A stretch of 64,000 nucleotides of DNA from Bacillus massiliigorillae (GTDB taxonomy: Bacteria; Bacillota; Bacilli; Bacillales; DSM-1321), in contig NZ_HG428741.1 of assembly GCF_000380245.2 (NCBI RefSeq), positions 505,580 to 569,579 on the forward strand, written 5' to 3'. A model generated the notes under the pieces. The model saw only the letters and a program-made list of their open reading frames with translations, was not told where the DNA came from and did no database searches. A program made the position numbers and the translations under genes. This document shows positions 29,598-36,715 of this stretch, one piece after another. The stretch's first letter is position 1, and the number at the start of each line of letters is the position of its first letter.

Positions 29598-29648
29598 ATG
29601 AGGGAATTTTTCGGGAGTATTCATACTCATATCTTTGTATATCTTTAA
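29598..29648 (+). other. 16-codon ORF with strong ribosome binding site downstream of the LexA-like box
   Basis: MREFFGSIHTHIFVYL, preceded by TAGGAGGT 7 bp before the ATG. It is the only well-initiated frame in the 29346-29730 gap. The frame one base over reads GVFILISLYIFKNRSFQQ and continues to about 29743, so the real peptide may be a frameshifted hydrophobic one. GGGCGTAG at 29523-29530 can pair with CTACGCCC near 29724-29731, a long-range pairing as seen in type I toxin mRNAs. Speculative. Confidence 0.3.
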
Positions 29649-29730
29649 AAATCGCTCCTTTCAACAAAAAGACAGCGAATCGTTAACACGACCTGCCGCC
29701 TTTTCATCTTCAAACAAGAGCCTACGCCCA

Positions 29731-30534
29731 TTACATGTCTATTAAATCCTGCATTTGCTTGACAAACTCATCGAGAGTCATGCCTTCCTCTTTTAGCATT
29801 TGCAAGAACTCATCCCAATTCGTGCCTTCGTTTGCTAGTTTCTTTTTGAATTTTTCGATATCGAATTTTCCGTTAGTCGTAACGTCTTTCATGCTGTCGA
29901 TCATGCCGTCCATGGCTTCATTTACAAGGAATTCTTCTGTACGGTCCATGAAAGCAGCGAATTGGCCTCTCGTAACGGCTTGGTCTGGTCTGTAAGTGCC
30001 GTCAGGAAAACCAGCCGTGATTTCGCCATAGACAAGCTTTCCGATGTACGGATAAGCGGCAGAGGACGGCGATACGTCTTTGAATGATACATTGGCCGTC
30101 TTCGTTAAATCGAATGCGCGAGACAAGAAGATGGCCATCTGTCCCCTTGTAACCGATTGGTCCGGTCTGTATGTGCCATCAGGGAAGCCCGTAATGATAC
30201 CGTCTTCTGTCGCCTTCTGGATATAGCGAGCAGCAGCAGAGGAGGGGGATACATCCTTGAATTTCGTTTTGGTATTGGTCACCTCGTCTTCTTCATACAG
30301 GTCGCGCCCAATCATGATTGCAGCTTGGCCGCGGGTGACAGCTTGTGCTGGTCTGAACGTACCGTCAGGGAAGCCAGTGATTACCCCGTACTCAGACATG
30401 TTCTCGATTTCTTGATAGAACGTATAGGTGGCAGGCACGTCTTTATACGTTGTGTGGGCAGGTGCAGCTTGAGCAAATGGTGCGGCAGACAATAGCATCG
30501 TTGCGCCCAGTAATAATGCTGGTAGTTTCTTCAA
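29731..30534 (-). CDS. secreted S-layer-homology (SLH) domain protein
   Basis: 267-residue exported protein. Signal peptide MKKLPALLLGATMLLSAAPF ending at AQA-AP. Three SLH domains follow, each with the GFPDGTxRPxQxVTRGQ motif (about 29-79, 91-141 and 150-198), expected to bind pyruvylated wall polymer. The C-terminal 65 residues (EEFLVNEAMDGMIDSM and on) are helical and acidic with no known domain. Codon use is visibly more GC-rich than in the neighbours, and the gene sits next to the LexA-like box and a gene remnant, so acquisition from another Bacillales lineage is likely. It has its own ribosome binding site (AAGGAGTTGC). Confidence 0.88.
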   Translation of the reverse strand: MKKLPALLLGATMLLSAAPFAQAAPAHTTYKDVPATYTFYQEIENMSEYGVITGFPDGTFRPAQAVTRGQAAIMIGRDLYEEDEVTNTKTKFKDVSPSSAAARYIQKATEDGIITGFPDGTYRPDQSVTRGQMAIFLSRAFDLTKTANVSFKDVSPSSAAYPYIGKLVYGEITAGFPDGTYRPDQAVTRGQFAAFMDRTEEFLVNEAMDGMIDSMKDVTTNGKFDIEKFKKKLANEGTNWDEFLQMLKEEGMTLDEFVKQMQDLIDM

Positions 30535-30611
30535 TTCTTAGCAACTCCTTTATGGTGTGTTTATATTAGCCATATTACTGTATCACACCTGATGAACCGA
30601 CATTTACTGAC

Positions 30612-30734
30612 ATGATTCGACGCTTTTTTACAAGGGTCTTAGGTAGTGGAAATCCGGAAGGAAAAGGAAGTCTGGAGATGAAAAAAGCCCTGATATCACT
30701 AGTAGAAAATGGAGCGGGAAAAAATGTAACCTAA
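30612..30734 (+). pseudogene. possible gene remnant
   Basis: Forty-codon frame (MIRRFFTRVLGSGNPEGKG then SLEMKKALISLVENGAGKNVT) that is open upstream to 30570 with protein-like residues (ITPDEPTFTD) but has no ribosome binding site. It looks like the 3' end of a lost gene within the GC-richer patch around the SLH gene. I do not recognise the family. Confidence 0.3.
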
Positions 30735-30785
30735 CAGAGTATGTGAATGATTATACTTAAACTGTAGGTGCTCTAGTTTAAGTAA

Positions 30786-30831
30786 AAAGGACGTAACATA
30801 TTTTATATATCTAATATGTTACGTCCTTTAA
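30786..30831. terminator. terminator after yqgB
   Basis: Perfect 17-bp inverted repeat (30786-30802 with 30813-30829) flanked by A and T tracts. It serves minus-strand yqgB. Confidence 0.85.
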
Positions 30832-30889
30832 TTTAGTTACCTTTTTTAATTTAGGTCTTGATAAGCTGCACTTACAGAGGGCTCTAATG

Positions 30890-31669
30890 TTATTTTTGCT
30901 TAGGTTTTGGTAATGGTATTTCTTTAATAACAAGATAAAGCATTGTTAATGTGACAGCCCAATTGACAAACATACCTCCGATTACACTAGTTTGGAAGAT
31001 GCCCATTATAGTGAAGAATACTGTCGAAATCGTTACACTATAAGCGGTAATTCTCCACATGTGACGATATTGAAGTTTGGGATTGTATGCGCTTGCTAGT
31101 AATTTTCCTACCAATGCAATGATTGTGATTTCAATGAACTTTAATCCTGCGGCCATTATATACGTGAAGATACCTACAATCACAATTAATATGATTAATA
31201 ACCCATCAATTTGCTTCATGAAGCTTTGAACATCATCTTTTGTTAGTGTGAATCCTTGGAAAAGAGAATAGGATTGAGCTTGCATTGTGCCATTAGCAAC
31301 GATAACAAATTCAGATTTCAAAAGCGCTAAACCGTTATTTGTCTTTGTTTCTACATCTTTAGCGGTTAATGAACCCGTTCCGTCAAAAAAAATGTCGAAA
31401 TCTTCATTGTTATGTATGATAGGCTCTTTAGCTTCTGTATGGAGCTTACCATTTTTAATTTCAAATGCTGGGATCTTATGTTCAATAGCGTCCTTAAAGG
31501 AAGCTACACCATCTTTTACACTAGTAGTTGTGTAAATAAAGGACGGTAATGTTGAAATTAAAACTAATAGGAAAACATAAAGAATGGTTTTCCCAATCCC
31601 CTGAAAGCGAAATTTTGCAATATCTTTAGGAGAATATAAACTAAGCCAAAACTGTTTGAAAATATTCAT
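30890..31669 (-). CDS. yqgB: YqgB-like DUF1189 membrane protein
   Basis: 259 residues. Opens with MNIFKQFWLSLYSPKDIAKF, the hallmark of DUF1189 proteins. One helix near residues 27-47 is followed by an extracytoplasmic domain of about 110 residues, then four hydrophobic helices (about 155-250) ending in a basic tail KPKPKQK. Position matches yqgB. No enzymatic motif. A membrane or envelope role is inferred from topology only. Confidence 0.88.
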   Translation of the reverse strand: MNIFKQFWLSLYSPKDIAKFRFQGIGKTILYVFLLVLISTLPSFIYTTTSVKDGVASFKDAIEHKIPAFEIKNGKLHTEAKEPIIHNNEDFDIFFDGTGSLTAKDVETKTNNGLALLKSEFVIVANGTMQAQSYSLFQGFTLTKDDVQSFMKQIDGLLIILIVIVGIFTYIMAAGLKFIEITIIALVGKLLASAYNPKLQYRHMWRITAYSVTISTVFFTIMGIFQTSVIGGMFVNWAVTLTMLYLVIKEIPLPKPKQK

Positions 31670-31926
31670 CGTGTCAACACCTTGTCATACATACTTTTTA
31701 CATATTTTATCCTGCTTGTATACATAATACAACGATTTTAAAGCAATCTATTAATACACAATTCGCTTTGTAATATTTCTGTAATATAAGGGGGAGTTTT
31801 CAGCTATATGTTAAGGTATTGTAAAGAATGATTATTAGTCCTTTACATAAATTGAGATTGCTCACATAATAACAAAGTCTTAGTTGTAGAATTTTGTCGA
31901 ATTATCGCTTGAGGGGTTGAAATTTA

Positions 31927-33570
31927 GTGGAATTGAATGTACAAGAAATGCTGTTTCAATTTTTGGGTGGACTAGGTATTTTCCTATTTGGTATCAAATA
32001 TATGGGAGATGGACTCCAAAAATCAGCAGGAGATAAACTACGAGATATTTTAGATCGTTTTACGACGAATCCTTTTATGGGTGTGTTAACAGGTATTATT
32101 GTTACTTGTTTAATTCAAAGTAGTTCGGGAACAACAGTCATTACCGTTGGTTTAGTTAGTGCCGGGTTCTTGAATTTACGACAAGCAATTGGAATTATCA
32201 TGGGTGCTAACATTGGTACAACAATTACCGCATTCATCATTGGTATAAAAATATCTGATTACTCATTGCCAATTATTGCAGTGGGAGCTGTATTGTTATT
32301 CTTCTTTAAAAATAGAAAAATTCATAATCTAGGACAAATTGTCTTTGGATTTGGTGCTTTATTCTTTGGATTAGAATTAATGGGCGATGGTATGAAACCA
32401 CTTCGTACATTAGAAGCATTCCATGATTTAACTGTTAGCATGAGTGATAATCCTTTCTTAGGAGTATTTATCGGAACAGTATTTACTCTAATTGTTCAAA
32501 GCTCAAGTGCTACAATTGGTATATTACAAGAATTATTTGGTCAAGGTTTAATTGATTTAAACGCAGCACTACCTGTTTTATTTGGAGATAATATTGGTAC
32601 AACAATTACTGCTGTATTAGCTTCAATTGGTGCTTCTGTAGCAGCTAGAAGAGCAGCGGCGACACATGTCTTGTTCAACGTAATTGGTGCTACTATTTTC
32701 TTGATTATTTTGCCATTCTATCTGTATGTTGTTGAATTAATAAGAGATGCTTTAGGATTAAATCCGGAAATGACGATTGCGTTTGCACACGGGATTTTTA
32801 ACGTGTCGAATACAATTATTCAATTCCCATTCATTGCTGCATTAGCATACATTGTAACGAAATTGATTCCAGGTGAGGATTCAATTGTTGAATATAAAAC
32901 AAAACATTTAGATCCAATTTTCATTAAGCAGTCACCAGCTATCGCTATTGGATCAGCTCAAGAAGAAGTTATTCGTATGGGGAAATTTGCTATAAAAGGT
33001 CTTGAAGAAACACAAAAATTCTTTGAAAAGAAGCAGCCAAAAAATTCGGAGTCAGCTTTACAAATTGAAGATGCAATTAATAATTTAGACCGTAAAATTA
33101 CTGATTACTTAGTATCAGTATCATCTAATGAATTATCACCACATGAATCTGAAAGACATGCCATTCTTGTCGATACTGTAAGGGATATTGAGCGAATTGG
33201 TGATCACTTCGAAAATATTGTGGAATATGTTGAATTCCAAATTAATAATAAAGTTAGTTTAACTGATGAAGCCATGAATGACTTGGAAACAATGTTTAGC
33301 CTAACAAAAACGACTGTGGAAGAAGCTATTGATGCTTTAGATCACAATAATAAAGAATTAGCAATTGATGTATTGAAGAAAGAACGTAGCATCGATGAGC
33401 TAGAAAGATCGTTAAGAAAGAAACATATTTCTCGTCTTAGTGAAGGAAATTGCTCAGTTAAAGGTGGAATCGTTTTCGTAGATATTATCAGTAATTTAGA
33501 ACGAATCGGTGATCATGCAGTAAATATTGCAGAAACTGTGCTTGGAGATAGCAAGTATAAATATAAATGA
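31927..33570 (+). CDS. Na/Pi cotransporter family protein with PhoU-like tail (NptA/YjbB type)
   Basis: Probable sodium-coupled phosphate transporter of 547 residues. The membrane part has two inverted repeats, each with the family signature, TCLIQSSSGTTV (about 60) and TLIVQSSSATIGI (about 190), paired with GANIGTTITAF and GDNIGTTITAV. The C-terminal 200 residues form a PhoU-like helical domain with two repeats containing DIERIGDHFENI and NLERIGDHAVNI, a regulatory module. GTG start with GAGGGG upstream. The gene provides a second phosphate route besides the Pst system at 41685. Export rather than import is possible in this family. Confidence 0.92.
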   Translation: MELNVQEMLFQFLGGLGIFLFGIKYMGDGLQKSAGDKLRDILDRFTTNPFMGVLTGIIVTCLIQSSSGTTVITVGLVSAGFLNLRQAIGIIMGANIGTTITAFIIGIKISDYSLPIIAVGAVLLFFFKNRKIHNLGQIVFGFGALFFGLELMGDGMKPLRTLEAFHDLTVSMSDNPFLGVFIGTVFTLIVQSSSATIGILQELFGQGLIDLNAALPVLFGDNIGTTITAVLASIGASVAARRAAATHVLFNVIGATIFLIILPFYLYVVELIRDALGLNPEMTIAFAHGIFNVSNTIIQFPFIAALAYIVTKLIPGEDSIVEYKTKHLDPIFIKQSPAIAIGSAQEEVIRMGKFAIKGLEETQKFFEKKQPKNSESALQIEDAINNLDRKITDYLVSVSSNELSPHESERHAILVDTVRDIERIGDHFENIVEYVEFQINNKVSLTDEAMNDLETMFSLTKTTVEEAIDALDHNNKELAIDVLKKERSIDELERSLRKKHISRLSEGNCSVKGGIVFVDIISNLERIGDHAVNIAETVLGDSKYKYK

Positions 33571-33580
33571 TAACAGATGA

Positions 33581-33613
33581 AGTCCTTGTATTTTATGCAA
33601 GGGCTTTTTCTTT
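33581..33613 (+). terminator. terminator after the Na/Pi cotransporter gene
   Basis: AGTCCTTG/CAAGGGCT stem (one G-U) with a 9-nt loop, then TTTTC-TTTT. Confidence 0.75.
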
Positions 33614-33698
33614 TGCGTAACTTTTTCTTCCTATAAGCGTATATAAAACAAATAGAAGGGTAATGAAAAAGATAGAAGAAGGAGAAAGGGAGACATTC

Positions 33699-34181
33699 AT
33701 GGATTTTGTATATTGGATTATTATTGGACTTTTATTTGTTGTAGGTTTTGTTGGCTTAATTTATCCAATAATTCCGAGTGTAATCTTCATTATAGGACCA
33801 ATCATTTTATATGGTTTTCTATTTACGTTTGAACATTTTAACTGGTTATTTTGGACAATCCAAGGCTTGTTTGTTATTTTGCTTTTTATCGCAGACTATG
33901 CAGCAAATTTAATAGGCGTCAAGAGATATGGGGGATCGAAAGCAGGAATATGGGGGAGCACAATTGGGTTATTAGTGGGTCCATTTATTATTCCTGTTAT
34001 TGGCATAATACTAGGTCCGTTTATTGGAGCGGTTATAGCTGAATTATTGGTGCATAGAAAGAGTTTTATAGAAGCATTAAAGGTTGGATTTGGCTCCGTT
34101 GTAGGGTTTATTTCGAGTGCTATTACGAAATTTATTATCCAGGCATTTATGGTGGGTTATTTTCTCGTTGTTGTACTCTAA
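33699..34181 (+). CDS. yqgC: YqgC-like DUF456 membrane protein
   Basis: 160 residues, with hydrophobic helices throughout. Glycine-rich central part GSKAGIWGSTIGLLVGPFI and IPVIGIILGPFIGAVIAE is characteristic of DUF456. The frame reaches back to 33663, but homology starts at the ATG at 33699, preceded by AAAGGGAG. It sits just before sodA, as in B. subtilis. Function is unknown. Confidence 0.87.
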   Translation: MDFVYWIIIGLLFVVGFVGLIYPIIPSVIFIIGPIILYGFLFTFEHFNWLFWTIQGLFVILLFIADYAANLIGVKRYGGSKAGIWGSTIGLLVGPFIIPVIGIILGPFIGAVIAELLVHRKSFIEALKVGFGSVVGFISSAITKFIIQAFMVGYFLVVVL

Positions 34182-34228
34182 AAAATAAGCTTTTTATTTG
34201 AATGAGCAAACAAACTTTGATAATCTAG

Positions 34229-34278
34229 ACGTAACGGGCTGAGATACGGTGGAAACCGTGTTCACAGCTACTTTACGT
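34229..34278 (+). promoter_or_regulatory. leader hairpin immediately upstream of sodA
   Basis: Three stacked stems: ACGTAA/TTACGT, GCTG/CAGC and ACGGT/ACCGT capped by GGAA, separated by small internal loops. It ends 9 bp before the GGAGGAG of sodA and has no T-tract, so it is not a terminator. It could stabilise the mRNA or regulate translation. Confidence 0.5.
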
Positions 34279-34301
34279 ATTACATAGGAGGAGAAATAAT
34301 T

Positions 34302-34910
34302 ATGTCATTTGAATTACCACAATTACCATACGCATACGATGCTTTAGAACCACATATTGATAAAGAAACTATGAATATCCATCACACTAAGCATCACAAT
34401 ACTTACGTAACAAATTTAAACGCTGCACTTGAAGGAAATGCAGAACTTCAAGCTAAATCAGTTGAAGAAGTAATTGCTAATCTTGATGCAGTACCTGAAG
34501 CTATTCGTACAGCTGTACGTAACAATGGTGGTGGACATGCTAACCATTCACTATTCTGGCAACTCCTTTCACCAAATGGTGGCGGCGAGCCTAAAGGTGA
34601 AGTAGCTGCTGCAATCAACGCTAAATTCGGTAGCTTCGAAAACTTCAAAGCTGAGTTTGCTAAAGCTGCAACAACTCGCTTTGGTTCAGGTTGGGCTTGG
34701 TTATCAGTAAATAACGGAGAAATTGAAATTTCAAGTACTCCAAACCAAGACTCTCCAGTAATGGAAGGTAAAACTCCAATCCTTGGATTAGACGTTTGGG
34801 AGCATGCTTACTACTTAAACTACCAAAACCGTCGTCCAGACTACATTGCAAGCTTCTGGAATGTAGTAAACTGGGATGAAGTTGAAAAACGTTACCAAGC
34901 TGCAAAATAA
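34302..34910 (+). CDS. sodA: superoxide dismutase [Mn]
   Basis: Disproportionates superoxide to peroxide and oxygen in the cytoplasm. It has 202 residues with all Fe/Mn-SOD marks: [16 protein letters not shown], metal-ligand His in MNIHHTKHH and NHSLFW, and the signature DVWEHAYY carrying Asp and His ligands. The residues around [10 protein letters not shown] and the family position favour manganese. Codon use is biased towards highly expressed codons. AGGAGGAG lies 9 bp before the ATG. The 5' leader contains a compact hairpin. Confidence 0.97.
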   Translation: MSFELPQLPYAYDALEPHIDKETMNIHHTKHHNTYVTNLNAALEGNAELQAKSVEEVIANLDAVPEAIRTAVRNNGGGHANHSLFWQLLSPNGGGEPKGEVAAAINAKFGSFENFKAEFAKAATTRFGSGWAWLSVNNGEIEISSTPNQDSPVMEGKTPILGLDVWEHAYYLNYQNRRPDYIASFWNVVNWDEVEKRYQAAK

Positions 34911-34920
34911 TATAAAGTGA

Positions 34921-34958
34921 AAAAATGGGTGTGGGAATGTTCCATACCCATTTTTTTA
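34921..34958 (+). terminator. terminator after sodA
   Basis: ATGGGT-TGG pairs with CCA-ACCCAT in a stem starting 14 bp after the stop codon, followed by seven T. Confidence 0.88.
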
Positions 34959-35052
34959 GCTATAATTTGTGTTTTGGAGGAACAATTTGGTTATTTTTCA
35001 ATAAGCTAAATAGAATAAATAACCTTTAATAAAGAACTAATAAACATAGAAG

Positions 35053-35098
35053 GCTGTGTCATAAGTGATTGAATATCACTTATGACACAGCTTTTTTT
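35053..35098 (+). terminator. second terminator downstream of sodA
   Basis: Perfect 17-bp stem (35053-35069 with 35075-35091) with a 5-nt loop and seven T. It may end a separate transcript or back up the sodA terminator. Confidence 0.85.
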
Positions 35099-35137
35099 GT
35101 ATATTCGCCCTATGTTTTTCAAAAGCTAAGGTTATAT

Positions 35138-35331
35138 ATGAACAAATTGAAATCGTATCATTACTTAGTTCTCACTCTTACTTCATTTTGAATGGGAGCG
35201 TTGGTGCTAGTTGGGAATGGGATAAAGAGAAGCTTTAATAGGTGGGTTTTCTTATTTTTTCCCTATTAATAGTTGAAGCAATCGGGTTCTTATTGATGCT
35301 TGGTTCTTCCACTTACATGTCTTCACTTTAA
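35138..35331 (+). pseudogene. decayed small membrane protein gene
   Basis: AAGG precedes ATG 35138, which reads MNKLKSYHYLVLTLTSF then TGA, then MGALVLVGNGIKRSFNRWVF and another stop after the T6 run at 35255-35260. Adding one T there continues the frame as FFSLLIVEAIGFLLMLGS to STYMSSL and a stop at 35329. The result would be a two-helix protein of about 60 residues with one internal TGA. I do not recognise the family. Confidence 0.35.
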
Positions 35332-35390
35332 CTGTCAGGTTGAAGTGAAGGTCATAGCGCCAGTTTGAACGGGATAAAGGAGAGTAAAGA

Positions 35391-36614
35391 ATGATTGTAA
35401 GAAAAGTTTTAGGAGATATTCCATTAACAAGAGATTTAAAACTATTACTTATTATTGGAGGACTCTATAGTATAAGTGCTGCATTATCAAACACATTTGT
35501 GAACATATTCTTATGGAAGCAATCAGGCAGCTTTTTTGAAATAGGTTTATACAATATAACGATTGTTATTTTCCAACCACTAACGTTTATTTTAGCGGGA
35601 AAAATGGCGAAAGTGATTGATCGTGTAATTGTTCTTCGAATCGGAGTTATATGCTTAGCTGCCTTTTATTTAGTAGTGCTAATGGTAGGTGATGCTGCAA
35701 GTAAGTATATTTTATTACTTGGTGCTATTTTAGGAATCGGTTATGGCTTCTACTGGTTAGCGTATAATGTGTTAACGTTTGAAATCACTGAGCCTGAAAA
35801 TCGTGATTTTTTTAATGGTTTCTTAGGCATAATGTCATCTTTAGGAGGAATGCTTGGGCCTTTTCTGGCAGGCTATATAATTACACATACGTTTAAAAAT
35901 ATTGGTTATAGTATTATCTTTGGAATATCAATGTTACTATTCGCTATTGCTGTTGTTTTAAGCTTTTTTATTAAAAGAAGACATGCACATGGAAAGTACT
36001 ACTTTTGGCGAATTATTCAAGAAAGAAAAAATAATCGTAATTGGAATAAGATTTTACTTGCACACATTTGTCAGGGATGGAGAGAGGGAACGTTTACATT
36101 TATCGTTTCTGTCTTTATCTTTATTTCAACTGGAAGTGAGCTTTCATTAGGTACGTTTGGTTTAATTAATTCAGGTATTGGGTTATTTACATATTATGCA
36201 GCTTCAAGATTTATAAAAAAAGAAAATCGTAATAAAGCAATTCTCCTTGGTGGTCTTGGTTTATTTGTATCCATTTTTTTATTAATTTTTAAAGTAACAT
36301 ACTTTAATTTGTTATTATATGGAGCACTTATTGCTGTTTTTTATCCTTTATTGCTCGTTCCTTATGTTTCGCTTTCGTACGATGTTATTGGTACAAGCTG
36401 GAAAGCGGCTGAAATGAGGGTGGAATATATAGTAGTTAGAGATCTTTATTTAAATATAGGAAGAGTTTTATCAATTCTACTTTTTTTAATAAGCATTTCA
36501 TTCTTTAATATGAAGCAGATTATTCCTTATTTATTGTTCATATTAGGAGCGGGACACTTGTTTATTTATTTCTTAGTAAAGGATATTGAGATGGGTGTGA
36601 AAAGACAGAAATGA
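35391..36614 (+). CDS. yqgE: MFS transporter YqgE
   Basis: Major facilitator superfamily protein of 407 residues with about twelve hydrophobic helices. The inter-helix loop IMSSLGGMLGPFLAGYIITHTFK resembles the antiporter motif C region, and the central cytoplasmic loop HAHGKYYFWRIIQERKNNRN separates the two halves. Position between sodA and pbpA matches yqgE. GGAGAG precedes the ATG. The substrate is unknown. Confidence 0.88.
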   Translation: MIVRKVLGDIPLTRDLKLLLIIGGLYSISAALSNTFVNIFLWKQSGSFFEIGLYNITIVIFQPLTFILAGKMAKVIDRVIVLRIGVICLAAFYLVVLMVGDAASKYILLLGAILGIGYGFYWLAYNVLTFEITEPENRDFFNGFLGIMSSLGGMLGPFLAGYIITHTFKNIGYSIIFGISMLLFAIAVVLSFFIKRRHAHGKYYFWRIIQERKNNRNWNKILLAHICQGWREGTFTFIVSVFIFISTGSELSLGTFGLINSGIGLFTYYAASRFIKKENRNKAILLGGLGLFVSIFLLIFKVTYFNLLLYGALIAVFYPLLLVPYVSLSYDVIGTSWKAAEMRVEYIVVRDLYLNIGRVLSILLFLISISFFNMKQIIPYLLFILGAGHLFIYFLVKDIEMGVKRQK

Positions 36615-36715
36615 TTTCCTGATATAATTTATTTTTTAAGGTAGAAAAACTATAGTCGTTTATATACAATAAGAAAGGTATATAGTTAAAAATATAGAAG
36701 GATGTGTGCAAAGTA

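Noticed and set aside
34235..34280. TPP riboswitch before sodA, suggested by GGGCTGAGAT
   Set aside because: The second conserved half (ACCTGAT...GCGTAGGGA type) is absent, and the bases fold into a simple hairpin instead.
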